Shown: positions 46,940-57,295, numbered from the stretch's first letter. The stretch is 64,000 nucleotides of DNA from Ctenosaura bakeri (GCA_948474755.1 CAOLHI010002564.1:205101-269100); one strand, 5' to 3'. Notes: generated by a model from the letters alone, not told the origin. Numbers and translations are program-made.

Positions 46940-48495
46940 CCCCCCTCAGAAAGCTGTTTCTCCAGAGCTTCCAAAAGCTCCGAGGTGGGCTGTTTGTCGA
47001 ACTGGCTCATGTCCCGTCCAAACCTGCGTAGCATGCCCCAGATTCTGACTCTGTCCGAGGAGTATGTCTGGGCCGTGGGATCGTACCCACCAGATGTCTC
47101 CTTGGGAGAGCCAGATTCAGAGAACTATTTGGGGGCAATTGGCTGCTGTGGGGGATTCCCTGCCTTGGCGGGCTGGCTGCGGGGGTCTCTCCATTGCCAC
47201 TTTCTGTCCTGTCGGGGAGCTGGGCGCAAGTTTCAATTCCCACATGGAACGGAATCCGGTGTTGTCTTCCTGTGTTAGGAATGGGGCCCATAGTTCGAGT
47301 AAGTCACCTCGGCTATGGGTTCCCAATTCCCGGATCTCTCTTCTGGGCCTTAATGGAGGGTCGGAAGGAGCCAGCGTCCCGTAACAGGTCTGCGATCCGA
47401 CGGAGGTTGTTCCCAAAGTCCTCCCAAGCTGTCGTGGCCGGATCCACCAAACCTAGGGCCATCTTTGTTTTGTGGTTCAAGCCTCCGTATAACAGAGTCT
47501 TGAACTCCACGGTGTCGAAGTTGTACCCACGGGCGGTCAGGAGAACCTTCCCGGCCAGAATGGTGAGTAGCTGCTTCTGTGCCACGTAAGCCTCAGGGTT
47601 CTCACGAGGACCCTGTTGCTCCATGACGTAGAGCACGCTTGCACTCTGTCCGGGCCAAAGGATCTTCACTACCTCTCTCATCCAGTTGTGGGCCTTGAGC
47701 CTAACCAGGCCTCGAGCTGCCACGGCCGACTCAAGAGTAGGGAGCTCAGATGGGGACATGCAAAGCCGAGCCAGTTGGGTCAGATCCTGTCAGGTGAGAG
47801 TGTATCACCGTGTTCAACTGCATGATCCCAGTGGACCAAGTTAGGGGACCCAACTGCTCCGTGATGGCCTTAGCCTCAGTGGAACGCCAGGGGACTCTAG
47901 TATCTGTGACCTGTGTCTCCTGTGTCTCTGCTCTCTTCGAACTGCCTTCACCTGTGGGGACGGTCCTGCGAGTCATAGACCTTGTCTCTACAGGGTGGAC
48001 TGGGACCTTAGGGTTGTTCTAGTCTGGATTAACGGGAGGGGAGGTCAGAGCGTCCTCCAGTAAGGGCTTCCCGGAAAAGTCCTGGGCAAACGTTGGGAGC
48101 AGCTCTGGATACACAGCCGAAATCAGAGCCTTGCGTGTTTGGAGCTGACTCTCCAGTGCAGCAATCTGCTTATGGCAAGCTGCGTGACTAACAGCCTCCT
48201 GCTGTTCCTTAACTTGCCCAACCATGAACTTGGCCACTGCTCGGGCATGATCCAGCTTCGCCTCTAAGTCGTGGGCTTTCTCTTCCCAAGTTTGGGACAC
48301 TAATGTAAGATCACTAAGCTTCTGTGTAGAGGCCTTCATGACAGACGCAAAGGTTACCTTCTCTGCCCGCAGCACCTCAGTCTTGGCATGAAGCTGGGCA
48401 TTCTCCTTCTCCACTTCTGCTAGCTTCCCTCGGGTCTCAACAAGGGCACTGCTAGCGTCTCTGGCCGCAAGCCAGAGTCCCCAAGCGGCCAACAC
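46940..48495 (-). pseudogene. gag: Retroviral Gag pseudogene
   Basis: Gag builds the virus core. The ATG at 48495 opens 158 codons rich in Glu, Lys, Ala and Leu with heptad spacing (for example 'KLAEVEKENAQLHAKTEVLR'), a probable coiled coil and unusual for orthoretroviral matrix. A stop at 48021 is followed in frame to 47746, then a frameshift. The 47759-47313 frame looks like capsid: 'QGPRENPEAYV' (about 47615-47583) fits the major homology region QGxxExxxxF/Y. After more shifts, a frame around 47110-46940 reads 'RIWGMLRRFGRDMSQFDKQP' and ends in a Glu-rich helix. I saw no CCHC zinc knuckle. Breakpoint 2 of the inversion lies only about 60 bp upstream of the ATG. Confidence 0.75.
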
Positions 48496-48555
48496 ATCCT
48501 TTGATGGCCTGAACGGGTTCTTTGATTTGCATGCCAGGGCTTCACGGTTTCACGC

Positions 48556-48662
48556 CTCTTGCTAGCTTTAGTGAGTGCTCCAGCTAATTTCCCCCAAGTC
48601 GTTGTTGTTGTTGTTTGGTTATTTGGGCGACCCTCCCAGGACCCCCAGAGAACAGGGTAACA
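48556..48662 (+). repeat. Last 107 bp of the 3' LTR (U5 end), plus orientation
   Basis: Matches 41952-42058 over 107 bp with about 8 differences and ends in GTAACA at the host junction. The middle of the 3' LTR (about 739 bp, including TATA and AATAAA) is missing between this piece and the inverted first 122 bp. Confidence 0.9.
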
Positions 48663-48785
48663 CAGGGTTTCCTGGGGCTGAGAGTGTGTAACATGCCCTA
48701 GATCCAGTAGGTTTCCATGGCAAATTGGGAATTGAACCCAAGTGGAGAATTGTAATTCAGTGGTCAAACCACTTCACAGCACTCA
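48663..48785 (-). repeat. Sauria-type SINE, part 2 (interrupted by provirus)
   Basis: 'CAGGGTTTCCTGGGGCTGAG', 'GTAGGTTTCCATGGCAAATT' and 'GGGAATTGAACCCAAGTGG' continue the SINE begun at 41033. CAGG is repeated at the two junctions. Confidence 0.85.
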
Positions 48786-49083
48786 CTTTTTTACTTGCAT
48801 TGAATTCAGTTTGAATAGATAAGCTTAAGATTGCTTTATAATAATACATCAATCTGTATCAGATCTAATTTGTTTATATACCCTCTAGCACCTGATAAGC
48901 CATGTAATTTCCGAAAAGTTCAGAAGTGGAATTCCTGCCTCTCTGTCTTCAGTGAAGGAGTGTTCACCCATTGCCTTGTTTGCAGGAGCAGATAATTATG
49001 TGAGCAGTTGTTGGGATATATTTGAATCAGAGCACATGAATTAAAGTGATCCCAGTGTGGAAGATGAGTTGGCTTCATCATCT
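48786..49083. other. No gene recognised
   Basis: Short unassigned stretch between the SINE and a CR1. Confidence 0.4.
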
Positions 49084-49965
49084 CATAGAATCATAGAATC
49101 ATAGAGTTGGAAGAGACCACAGAGGCCATCCAGTCAACCCCCTGCCATGCAGGAACCCACCTCAAAGCACTCCTGACAGATGACCATCTGTTTAAAAACC
49201 TCCAAAGAAGGAGACTCCATCACACTCTGAGGTAGCATATTCCACTGCTGGACAGCTCTGACCATCAGAAGTTCTTCCTGAGGTTCAGGTGGAATCTCCT
49301 TTCCTGCAGCTTGAATCCATTGCTCCTTGTCCTAGTTTCTGGAGCAGCAGGAAACAAGCTCACTCCCTCCTCGACATGACATCTCTCCAAATATTTAAAC
49401 ATGGCTATCATGTCCCCTTACCTTCTCTTCTGTGGACTGAACATGCCCAGCTCCCTAAGATGCTCCTCGTAGGGCATGGCTTCCAGACCCTTCACCATTT
49501 TGGTCACCCTCCTCTGGACATGCTCCAGCTTGTTGATATTCTTCTTGAATTGAGGTGCCCAAAGCTGGACACAGTATTCCAAATAAGGTCTAACCAAAGC
49601 AGAATAGAGTGGCAGTTTTACTTCCCTTGATCTAAACACCATACTCCTATTGATGCAACCAAGAATTACGTTGGCTTTCTTGGCTGCTGCATCACACTGC
49701 AGATTCATGTTCAGCTTGTGATCTACCGAGATTCCTAGATCCTTTTCACACATACTGTTATCCAGCCACGCATCCCCCATCCTATATTTGTGCATTCCAT
49801 TTTTTTCTGCCTAAGTGCAGGGCCATACATGTCTCTCTGTTGAAATTCATTTTGTTAGCTTTGGCCCAGCTCTCCAATCTTTCAAGGTCAGTTTGAATTT
49901 TGATCCTGTCCTCTGCCATATGAGCAACTCTCTCAATTTGGTGTCATCTGTAAATCTGGAGGTTC
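49084..49965 (-). mobile_element. CR1 LINE, RT C-terminal part and 3' tail (minus)
   Basis: The best preserved LINE in the window. Minus-strand sequence from about 49965 has an 'RFTDDTKL' catalytic-box remnant. Then the 126-codon frame 49795-49418 reads 'CEKDLGISVDHKLNMNLQCD', 'ANVILGCINRSMVFRSREV', 'RPYLEYCVQLWAPQFKKN' and 'MPYEEHLRELGMFSPQKRR'. The 3' tail ends in the CR1-type short direct repeat ('ATAGAATC' units, 49084-49105). It is 5'-truncated, and stops lie upstream of 49795. Confidence 0.9.
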
Positions 49966-51374
49966 CCTTTGATGTTAAGATGAAGTTGCTCAGAATAAGT
50001 GTTCTGCTTGGTTTTATTTTTTAAAGGGAATGCACCACTGACATCCTTTAAGTATGTGAACTGGCATGGCACCAGAACAAGAAAAAGAAAAAAATTGGAC
50101 AATCACAGGGACAGGGAGAGAGGAAGAGGAACTTCACAGGATGTCATTTGAGGAGGAAAGAAAAGTATTGTTGTTTGAGGAGGGAATGCAGGACTTGCTC
50201 AGCAGTAGACGAAATCCCAGAAACTCCTATTTGTAAATACGTCTGTATGCTCCTTTACAAATGCCTTGGGTAGCATTTTGTGGGAGAGTGGCAAGAATTG
50301 GGGGCATATTTTTTCTATCTAGATTGATGGAAGTCATGGAATAGCTGTAAATGTTAGGGCTCTTCATTAGTCTCGTGCTGAGAATGTTGACTCTTTTCCT
50401 GTTTTGGGTATGGCTGTTATGGTCTGTATTAAAGATGCTGGAACAGTGAGAAAGAGTAGGTTTGAACTGTCTGTGAAGCATTGACACTGTGTATTTTAAT
50501 TGGAGGCCCAATTACTGTTACAGAGATTTCAGCATTTAGCCATCACTTAGTATGTCTAAACATAGTTTATTTTCATTTATCGTCATGATAACTTTAGAAA
50601 CCATTTGTGGAAAGCATTAGTTTCCATTACCAAGGCTATAAAATAGAAGGACATATCAAACTAATTTTCCACATGTCCTTTGGTCCCCCTGCTTGTAATT
50701 AAATTTTAAAAATTAATAAGAGAATTAGGTTGGGAAATCCTGATGCATCAATCCTTTCATCCCTTTCTTGAATTTCTTAGGAAGATATATTTAGTAAGAG
50801 GTTTTTTTTTATCCAGATGAAGTAGAAGAATTAATGTAGAGAACCAAAAGAAATGTCTTCCAGTATGCTAAATGCAGAGATTGTTTTATTACTTACTGCT
50901 GTACTTCTATTAAGAAATGTGTATCAAATCTGCTATTTCATGAAGTTTATCAACAGGAATGAACTTCAATTTATTTGTATTATATGTAAATAACAGAAAT
51001 GGAAAAGATCAGTGTAAGGCTGGATATTTTCAGAAAAACTAGAAGCACTTCCCTTTAGAACTGAGGAAATTCCTACCCACCGGATATATGTATATGTACG
51101 CATAAAGCAATGATGAAATATTACTGTTTATACCAAATAAAATCTTACAGTGTATTCTTAACAACTATATATCAAACTAAAGATCCATATACATGTACAG
51201 GAAGAACTCACGTATAAGGCTGTAATACCACAATGTTATCCAAAAAAACTATTATTGGTAATAGGCAATCAATGGACAATGTAGTACCAAAAAACTATTT
51301 AGATACAATGATAGATATAATATTTAGATATAATGATAGTGAGAGTTGATGGTATGTCAATATTTATTTTCATC
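49966..51374. other. No gene recognised
   Basis: AT-rich unassigned DNA. Confidence 0.4.
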
Positions 51375-51670
51375 ACATATATTTATAGCCCACCTTTATT
51401 TTTTCCCAATAGGACTTCTAGAGCACTTCATTAAAAAAAAATAATAAATTGGAAAAAAGGAGCTAGATCAATAACAGAATTACAGTTCAAATCCTAGAGG
51501 GCAGACTCAAGCTGATTTTAAAAATTAATTAGAAAAAAAATTACTGTCACTGCCAGTCAAAAACTCAACAAAGATGGGGCCAGGCTCATCTTCTCCATTG
51601 GGGGTGGGGATTCTGAGATGCAGCCACAGAGAAGGCTCTGTTAGAGATGTGGAATATCTGGCATTTGAGA
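51375..51670 (-). repeat. LINE-tail-like dispersed repeat
   Basis: 'TTTATAGCCCACCTTTATTT' start, A-rich middle, then 'GATGGGGCCAGGCTC' and 'CAGCCACAGAGAAGGCTCTG'. Same general layout as 26015-26515. Confidence 0.45.
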
Positions 51671-51774
51671 ATCAGTAGTCTGCTACAAACAGGAGCCAGT
51701 GGTGCTCTTCTGCTGGTAGAATGACAAAGCCCAATAAAACCAGGAAGGGATGTTTCCCTTTATATTTGTTAATG

Positions 51775-52625
51775 TTCAACTATAAACTTGCCTTTGCACC
51801 TTTGACCTTGACTTTCTTCAGTAATTGTGCCAAGTCCTTGCTATTTTCTGCTAGCAGTGTGGTATCGTCTGCGTATGTTAAATTGTTGGTGATCCTTCCA
51901 TGAATTTTCACGCGTCCTTCCTCTGAGTCTAATCCTACTTTATGTATGATATGTTCAGCATACATGTTAAACAAATAGGGCAATAAAATGTAACCTTGCC
52001 TGACTCCCTTGCCAATTGGAAATCATTCTATTTCTTCATATTCTGTCCTAACAGGATCTTGTCCTGTGTACAGGACAATCAAATGTTGCGGCACATCCAT
52101 TTCTTTAAAAGCATTCCATCTTTTTTCATGATCTACACAATTAAAGGCTTTGCTTTACTCTATAAACCACAGTCTGATTTTCTTTTAAAATTCTTTGGGG
52201 TGTTGTATTATCCAATATATTTTTGCAGTATGATCCCTAGAACCTCTTCCTTTCCTGAATCCAGCTTGGAAACTGGGTGTTTCTTATGCCATATATGATA
52301 AAAAAATCTTTGTTGCTGAATTTTGAGCATGACTTTGCTTTCATTGGAAGTTAATGCAATGGTCCTGTGGTTATTGCAGTTTTTGGTGTCCCTTTCTTAG
52401 GCACTGGAATGCATTTCCATATTTGTTGACAAATGTTAGTTAGAACTAGATTCTGTCTCTGTAAATTGAAGCAGCCTTTTGGTATATCCTTTTTTCCTGG
52501 TGGTTTATTTCTCCTAAGTGCTCTGAGTGCAGCTTTCACTTCCCTGTCCTCCTGCTGGTTGAGGAGCATTCCCAGTCTTGGTTTAAAATTCTCTTTGATT
52601 TCTTGGATCTTGTGAAAGAGATCTC
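51775..52625 (-). mobile_element. RTE/Bov-B LINE reverse-transcriptase fragment (minus)
   Basis: The frame 52569-52351 reads 'EVKAALRALRRNKPPGKKDI' and 'LTNICQQIWKCIPVPKKGTP', the RT fingers of RTE/Bov-B. The frame 51983-51780 reads 'MPYLFNMYAEHIIHKVGLD' and 'ITNNLTYADDTTLLAEN', with the catalytic YADD intact at about 51875-51864. The two lie in different frames with stops between, and part of the region is decayed. The upstream endonuclease and the 3' end are missing. Bov-B is the likely partner of the Sauria SINEs in this window. Confidence 0.85.
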
Positions 52626-52929
52626 TTGTTCTTCTTCGTCTTCTTTTTTTGTTGTTGTTATCAATAGCTTGATTGTGGTGCTTCTGGTGTGATTTGTGAA
52701 GGAATAATGTTGTGGGTTGTGCGTTGTGGGTGAATGGTATGACTTAAATGTGGGGAATGTATAGGGCATGCCATAGATGTACATATTAGGAGGTGGAAAT
52801 TATTTATTTATTTTGGTGCTGAAGGCCCCTCACCCTCCACACTTAAGCACAGAAATCACTGTGTTTCATTTTAAATGAGTTCTTGACTAAGGAAATGTTT
52901 TTATGGACCCACCTGGGCCTCATTAGATG

Positions 52930-52985
52930 TTTTGCATTAACAGGGGGTTGGAATCAGTGGCCCTTGAAACCTGTTCCAATTCTAT
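52930..52985 (+). repeat. CR1/L3 3'-tail fragment
   Basis: 'GGGGGTTGGAATCAGTGGCC' and 'CCTGTTCCAATTCTAT' match the plus-sense CR1 tail. Confidence 0.5.
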
Positions 52986-54327
52986 ATTGTTTCTCCTTCC
53001 CTGGATCTGAGGTTACTTGTTTGCATTACTGATGTCCTCCTATTACAGTGTTCTGACCATCGTAAACTCTTTTCACTTGTCATTTTCCCTCTACTACCAC
53101 TGTAAGTGATCTCTGCAAAATTTGATGGGTACAGTTTTTTACTATACGGAGCAAGAGAGGATATCAGCCAACATTTCACAGATGAAAACCAGGACACGTG
53201 TGACCATGTACAATCCGAGTGTAGTCAAGGTGGCAAAAGTTGTTAATGAGGAAGAACACAGCTATGAGAGGCTGTGGCTGTTTGATTTTACCTGAGCCTC
53301 CTGGGAATGGCAAAAATTTGCCCCCTCCTCTCCCTATTGTTAACAGAGTGCTATGATAGCATTCACTTATATTTGGAAGTGTTATTGGTGTACCCATCAA
53401 CTGTACCCATCAATTAGAGTATAAGGTAAGGAGCTGTTTGTGGGAGAGAGAGAGAATCAGATGTTGGAGTGAATGCTGATTTGTGGAATGTTTGAAGAGA
53501 TTTGTGTAGTGCTGGTAACACGTGGTGAATGACAGCTGAGAGTTCAGTTAGACAAGGGTTTGAATTAGACTAGAGTTGGAGTGAAAGAAGAGTTTTGATT
53601 GGGGTTTTTGTATGGTTAGTCTGAGTTAACCCGTGTGTGTGTGTGTGTGTGTGTGAAAGAGTATGTGTGATGTTTTAAATGCAATAAATATTTAATCTGC
53701 CTTGATATGTTTACCTTTTGTAAGTAAAGATTTGTTTTTGCTTTCATACACTTTTGGCTTCTTGAAACATTATCTGTCTGAGAGTGTGAAGATCAGACCT
53801 AAAATATTAGATCTGCTGCATATCACCATGAGGGAATATGTGCTTGCTGGTGAACTCTGAATCAACTTGGAAAGGTCCCCAAAACCTTTGATCAAAGTTA
53901 TCCCTCCCCACCTCAAGAAGAACACAGCCATACCATTTCTTTCATGAGTGAAGAGGAGCTTTTTATTGTTAAAAGGAAGGGTTTTTATCTCATAAAGAAC
54001 ACAGTGCATGTGTAAAAATCATGTAAAAGCCATAATTTTCCCAGGACCAGAGTCCTTTTATATTGTTACCACTACAGTATTTCTCAGTTAACAATCAACA
54101 ATACCCTGATAATGTATGTATTTACATTTCTTCAGCAGCCAAATAGGGAAATATTGTTACAAAAAATAACATAGCGCTGCAAAGCACTGGGAGTCAAAGT
54201 AGTGGGTTTACAGTTACAGTCAGCACAATTTAAATAGGACAAGGGCTTGGCAAATGAAGATGACCTTTAAAACTGACTGAAATCACAATGGAGGTAGGAA
54301 GAGTGGTGAATGAGATTCTCATTTGCA
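52986..54327. other. No gene recognised; (GT)n microsatellite
   Basis: Unassigned DNA with a GT run at about 53633-53655 and a short 'TGTACCCATCAA' doublet near 53390-53413. Confidence 0.45.
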
Positions 54328-54488
54328 GGCCATTTCCACACTAGACTGTTATCATGCTATTATTTGACTTTCAACATCCTATGGAATCCTGGACTTTGTA
54401 GTTTAGGGAGGGGCCTTTGAGGCCCAGGATTCCATAGGATGTTGAGAGTAGAATAATAGCACTGTAACAGTCTGGTGCAGAAATGGGC
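54328..54488. mobile_element. Palindromic hAT-like MITE (161 bp)
   Basis: Left 'GGCCATTTCCACACTAGACT' and right 'GTCTGGTGCAGAAATGGGC' are complementary; inner arms 'TTTCAACATCCTATGGAATC' and 'GATTCCATAGGATGTTGAGA' pair. Compared with 26522-26702 it has lost about 20 bp at the centre. Confidence 0.85.
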
Positions 54489-55159
54489 GCAGTCTCTGAC
54501 AGCTTGGACATTTAAACAAGCAGCATCTCAGTGCACTATCCAGGGTGCTGAATCTCCAGTAACCCTGTAGGGCAACCTGGGGAAGCATTCGAGAAACATT
54601 ATCCTTACCTTTGTGGCAGAGTTGAGGATTAGGAAAAACCCTCACTCTTGGTAATTGCAGTGAGCAGCATGGAAATCTTTACATTTAGTAGGTTAAAGGG
54701 TAGAAATTCCACATTTGGCCATATTGGTGGAATTGCCTGGGAGAAACCCTCACCTCTGGCGGCACTTGTGAGATTGCCCAAGTGGAAAACCCCATGGTTA
54801 GTGGGATAAGGGTTGAAAAACTCCCACAAGTGGAAGCTACTTTTGCACTTTGAACTCAGTTTGCAGCAATTGACGTACCTTGAGGACAAAGAAGAAGAAT
54901 GTAAGGGGGAGAGAGAAAATGGGACATTTTAAAAGCAGTTGAAGTGGGCAACAGACGACTTCTTGGGGCTACTGTTGCCACTTTGGGACAGTCGAGATAT
55001 TTCAACTGATTGGCATCTCTAACAGTTCATTGAAATGCAACATATAGGGATACTGTTATACAAGGACCATTTGTAGGAACAGAACAGTCTCCCTTTGTGT
55101 TGTTTAGGGACCATTGGGACATAGATTAACACATACATGATCTGATTTTAGTTTTCATA
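54489..55159. other. No gene recognised
   Basis: Unassigned DNA. Confidence 0.4.
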
Positions 55160-55382
55160 GTGGTAGCAATAGCTTGTATATTTCTATACCACTTATCAAC
55201 TAAGTGCTCTCTAAGTGGTTTACAATGTGTTAGCTAATTGTCCCTAACAAGCAGGGTACTCATTTTACCAACCTGTGGAAGGACGGAAGACTGAGTCAAC
55301 CTGGAGCCCAGCAGGATCAAACTCACAACCTTGTGGCTGCAGTACTGCAGTACTGACATTTAACCACTTCACCACCAGGGCT
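55160..55382 (-). repeat. Second type of tRNA-derived SINE (minus)
   Basis: Minus-strand head 'AGCCCTGGTGGTGAAGTGGT', B-box-like 'GTTGTGAGTTTGATCC', then 'CCAGGTTGACTCAGTCTTCC' and 'GTAAAATGAGTACCCTGCTT', ending in 'CTATTGCTACCAC'. This differs from the Sauria-type SINE in body and tail. I recall it as a common lizard/snake SINE but will not fix a name. Confidence 0.7.
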
Positions 55383-56652
55383 TTCATATATACATATACA
55401 TAGATATAGATATACCTTTCTGTCTTATATGTCTTTCTGTTAAAAGTGTAGAATAAAACTGATTTTTAGTTGTAGGAGAATAAAATAATCCTGGTTGTGA
55501 AAGGCAGGATGCACAAGATAAAATTTTGTTTTATTTTTCATCTGGGTCTTGAAGATTGTTTCACTAGGATCCTTGCTCATTTCATGGCATGTTTCATTGA
55601 CAGGCATTTGTAGTTTTTTGTATGTGTGCTGAGCCACATCTGATGTATGGAGTCACATCTGGATTTAAGACCTTGTTTAAGAACTGTTGTCACTCCCAGT
55701 GTTTTATGATGGATCACAGGAGGAAAAAAAAATCACTTTCTTTCACTATGGTTCCTATCAGATGTTGCCCCTTTCAAATCTATGGAAGAATACTTACACT
55801 TCAGTGTGACTGCTGTCAGGTATATAATGCATCAAATGACTTTAATAGTGTGTTTTGTGTGTGTATTGGCTATCAAAAGCTGTTGGCTTTCCTGCTGTTG
55901 GCTGTCAAACAACTTATTGCTTCTGACTTCACAACCTGCTATTTACTGCTGCTATTTTACAGTGTTTCTAGGCCTTATACTGTTTATTATTCTGCTGCTC
56001 CTCCTCTACTTTTGCTGTAGGCTTATGATTATGACTGTAATCATCAGTGTTTTGTTTTCTCTGCACTGTCTTTGGTACTTTAGCAGAAAGGCAATTAATA
56101 AATATATTAAATAACCTGGTAACCGTTTCCCCACATCAGTACATACATTATGTGTTATTGTTGCTGGTGTTATGATACTTGGTGATCTTCAAAATGATCT
56201 CCAGATGATTGGTTTCATTACTGCTACTTTCTATTTTCTATTTAATAATTGTCTATGTTCCTGTTTGCAATTTCTGGTTTTAACTGACTTTGAATTAATC
56301 TTTGATAATAGATAAATGGTATCTGAATTATTTATCTAAAATAAACTCTTGAGGGATGACTGTCTAAGGTTTGGGAATCTCCGATGAGAGCAAAATTCTC
56401 CCACTGGCCAAAACTTTTTTTGTGAGAAAGGAAAACCAAGGAGGCTAGCACAGTTTGGTTTCCATTCATTGCATATCAAAGATAACTCTGAGAAACTTAA
56501 AAGCATACACATTTACTTAAAAAGTGTTTTAAGCAATAATTGGGTACACTAATGGTTTGATTATTTTATTCAAAATATTATTATAGGTTCATTCTGCCAG
56601 CCCTCCTTTTTCTTTACTCTTGTATCAGTCTTCTATGTTCCTCTTACTGAGT
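55383..56652. other. No gene recognised
   Basis: AT-rich DNA. The overlapping hydrophobic frames at 55622-56114 come from T- and TTG/CTG-rich composition. Confidence 0.4.
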
Positions 56653-56687
56653 AGAAATGTCTCTTTCTCTTTCTCTTTCTCTTTCTC

Positions 56688-56718
<31 letters not shown>

Positions 56719-56775
56719 CAGACAGACAGACAAGGAGAAAGAGAATATGTGTGTGTGTGTGTGTGTGTGTGTGTA
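56653..56775. repeat. Compound microsatellite
   Basis: (TTTCTC)n, (GT)n, (GA)n, (CAGA)n and a second (GT)n follow one another within about 120 bp. Confidence 0.9.
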
Positions 56776-56830
56776 CAATTATGAACTTTTGATTGGATCC
56801 CATGAAAAGGCTTAAGTACACACAGGAGTA

Positions 56831-57192
56831 CAGTCAGCCCTCCACATTTGCAGGTTTCACCTTTGCAGATTCGATTATTCCTGGATTATTTACTGTCAGC
56901 TATGCTAGGGCTCTAAGCCTTGTGAGACTAAGAAACTGCAAAAGAAATTTGTGAATTCCTATTAAAAATGGTGTGGGGCAGCAGTGGAGGTGGCAGTGAG
57001 CCCCACCAGCTACCCACTTCTGCCTTGTGAAGGAACCCTGATGCCTCAAAGGGATCCATGATGAGTTGAATATGGTGATCATACTTTTTGCTGTGTTAAA
57101 TATGGTTTGGGAGGGCCTAGAGTTAGTCACATTTTTTTCACTTTCACAGGGGCCCTGTGCCCCTAACCCTAGCGAATGTGGAGAGATGACTG
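56831..57192. mobile_element. Tigger-like (Tc1/mariner superfamily) MITE
   Basis: Left terminus 'CAGTCAGCCCTCCACATTTG', right terminus 'CGAATGTGGAGAGATGACTG', with the dinucleotide TA directly outside each end (56829-56830 and 57193-57194). A TA duplication is the mark of Tc1/mariner transposition, and the terminal word resembles Tigger elements. No transposase frame. Related to 61421-61867. Confidence 0.75.
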
Positions 57193-57224
57193 TAGTTACT
57201 TTTGCCTCTCACAAAGCTTCTTAG

Positions 57225-57295
57225 GAAGTTACTTTTTTGGGACTACAATTGCTAGAATCTCCCAGCCAGCATGGTCTAAAATATAAAGTTTCCAA
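57225..57295. repeat. Hairpin MITE fragment
   Basis: 'TTACTTTTTTGGGACTACAA' and 'CTCCCAGCCAGCATGGTCTA'; the same words recur at 30837-30890 and 57858-57900. Confidence 0.5.

Larger units (their letters stand above)
41091..48662. mobile_element. Endogenous retrovirus with inverted core, lacking pol
   Basis: The outer ends TGTTAC (41091) and GTAACA (48662) are flanked by CAGG on both sides (41087-41090 and 48663-48666). A 4-bp duplication of this kind marks a single integrase-mediated insertion. From left to right the provirus holds: a full plus-oriented LTR; a primer-site-like segment and leader (plus); an inverted block with 122 bp of 3' LTR, polypurine tract, env, protease and gag (all minus); and 107 bp of LTR end (plus). 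There are no RT, RNase H or integrase motifs. All genes are broken. Gag has an orthoretrovirus-type major homology region. The duplication length fits gamma/epsilon-like viruses, but assignment below that level is not possible without pol. Confidence 0.9.

Noticed and set aside
46581..47048. 155-codon plus-strand frame, and the neighbouring 47194-47589 frame
   Set aside because: Antisense to protease and gag; Pro/Ser/Arg-rich composition follows from GC content, not from a protein family.
42321..48556. A second provirus inserted in reverse orientation into the first
   Set aside because: The inverted block lacks a 5' LTR and has no target duplication at its edges, and its LTR part is exactly the 122 bp missing from the right LTR. 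One rearranged element is simpler, though a recombination between two related proviruses is not excluded.
41091..48662. Autointegration as the cause of the inverted core
   Set aside because: Autointegration would join an LTR terminus (CA end) to an internal site. Here the inverted 3' LTR start is still joined to its polypurine tract, and the breakpoints lie inside the LTR and leader.
49084..49105. Short ATAGAATC direct repeats as a CRISPR-like or regulatory array
   Set aside because: They are the known short terminal repeats of CR1 LINEs and adjoin CR1 sequence.
55622..56114. Two overlapping hydrophobic plus-strand frames (132 and 110 codons)
   Set aside because: The Leu/Cys/Phe richness follows from T-rich DNA. 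Two frames open over the same bases argues against either being real.
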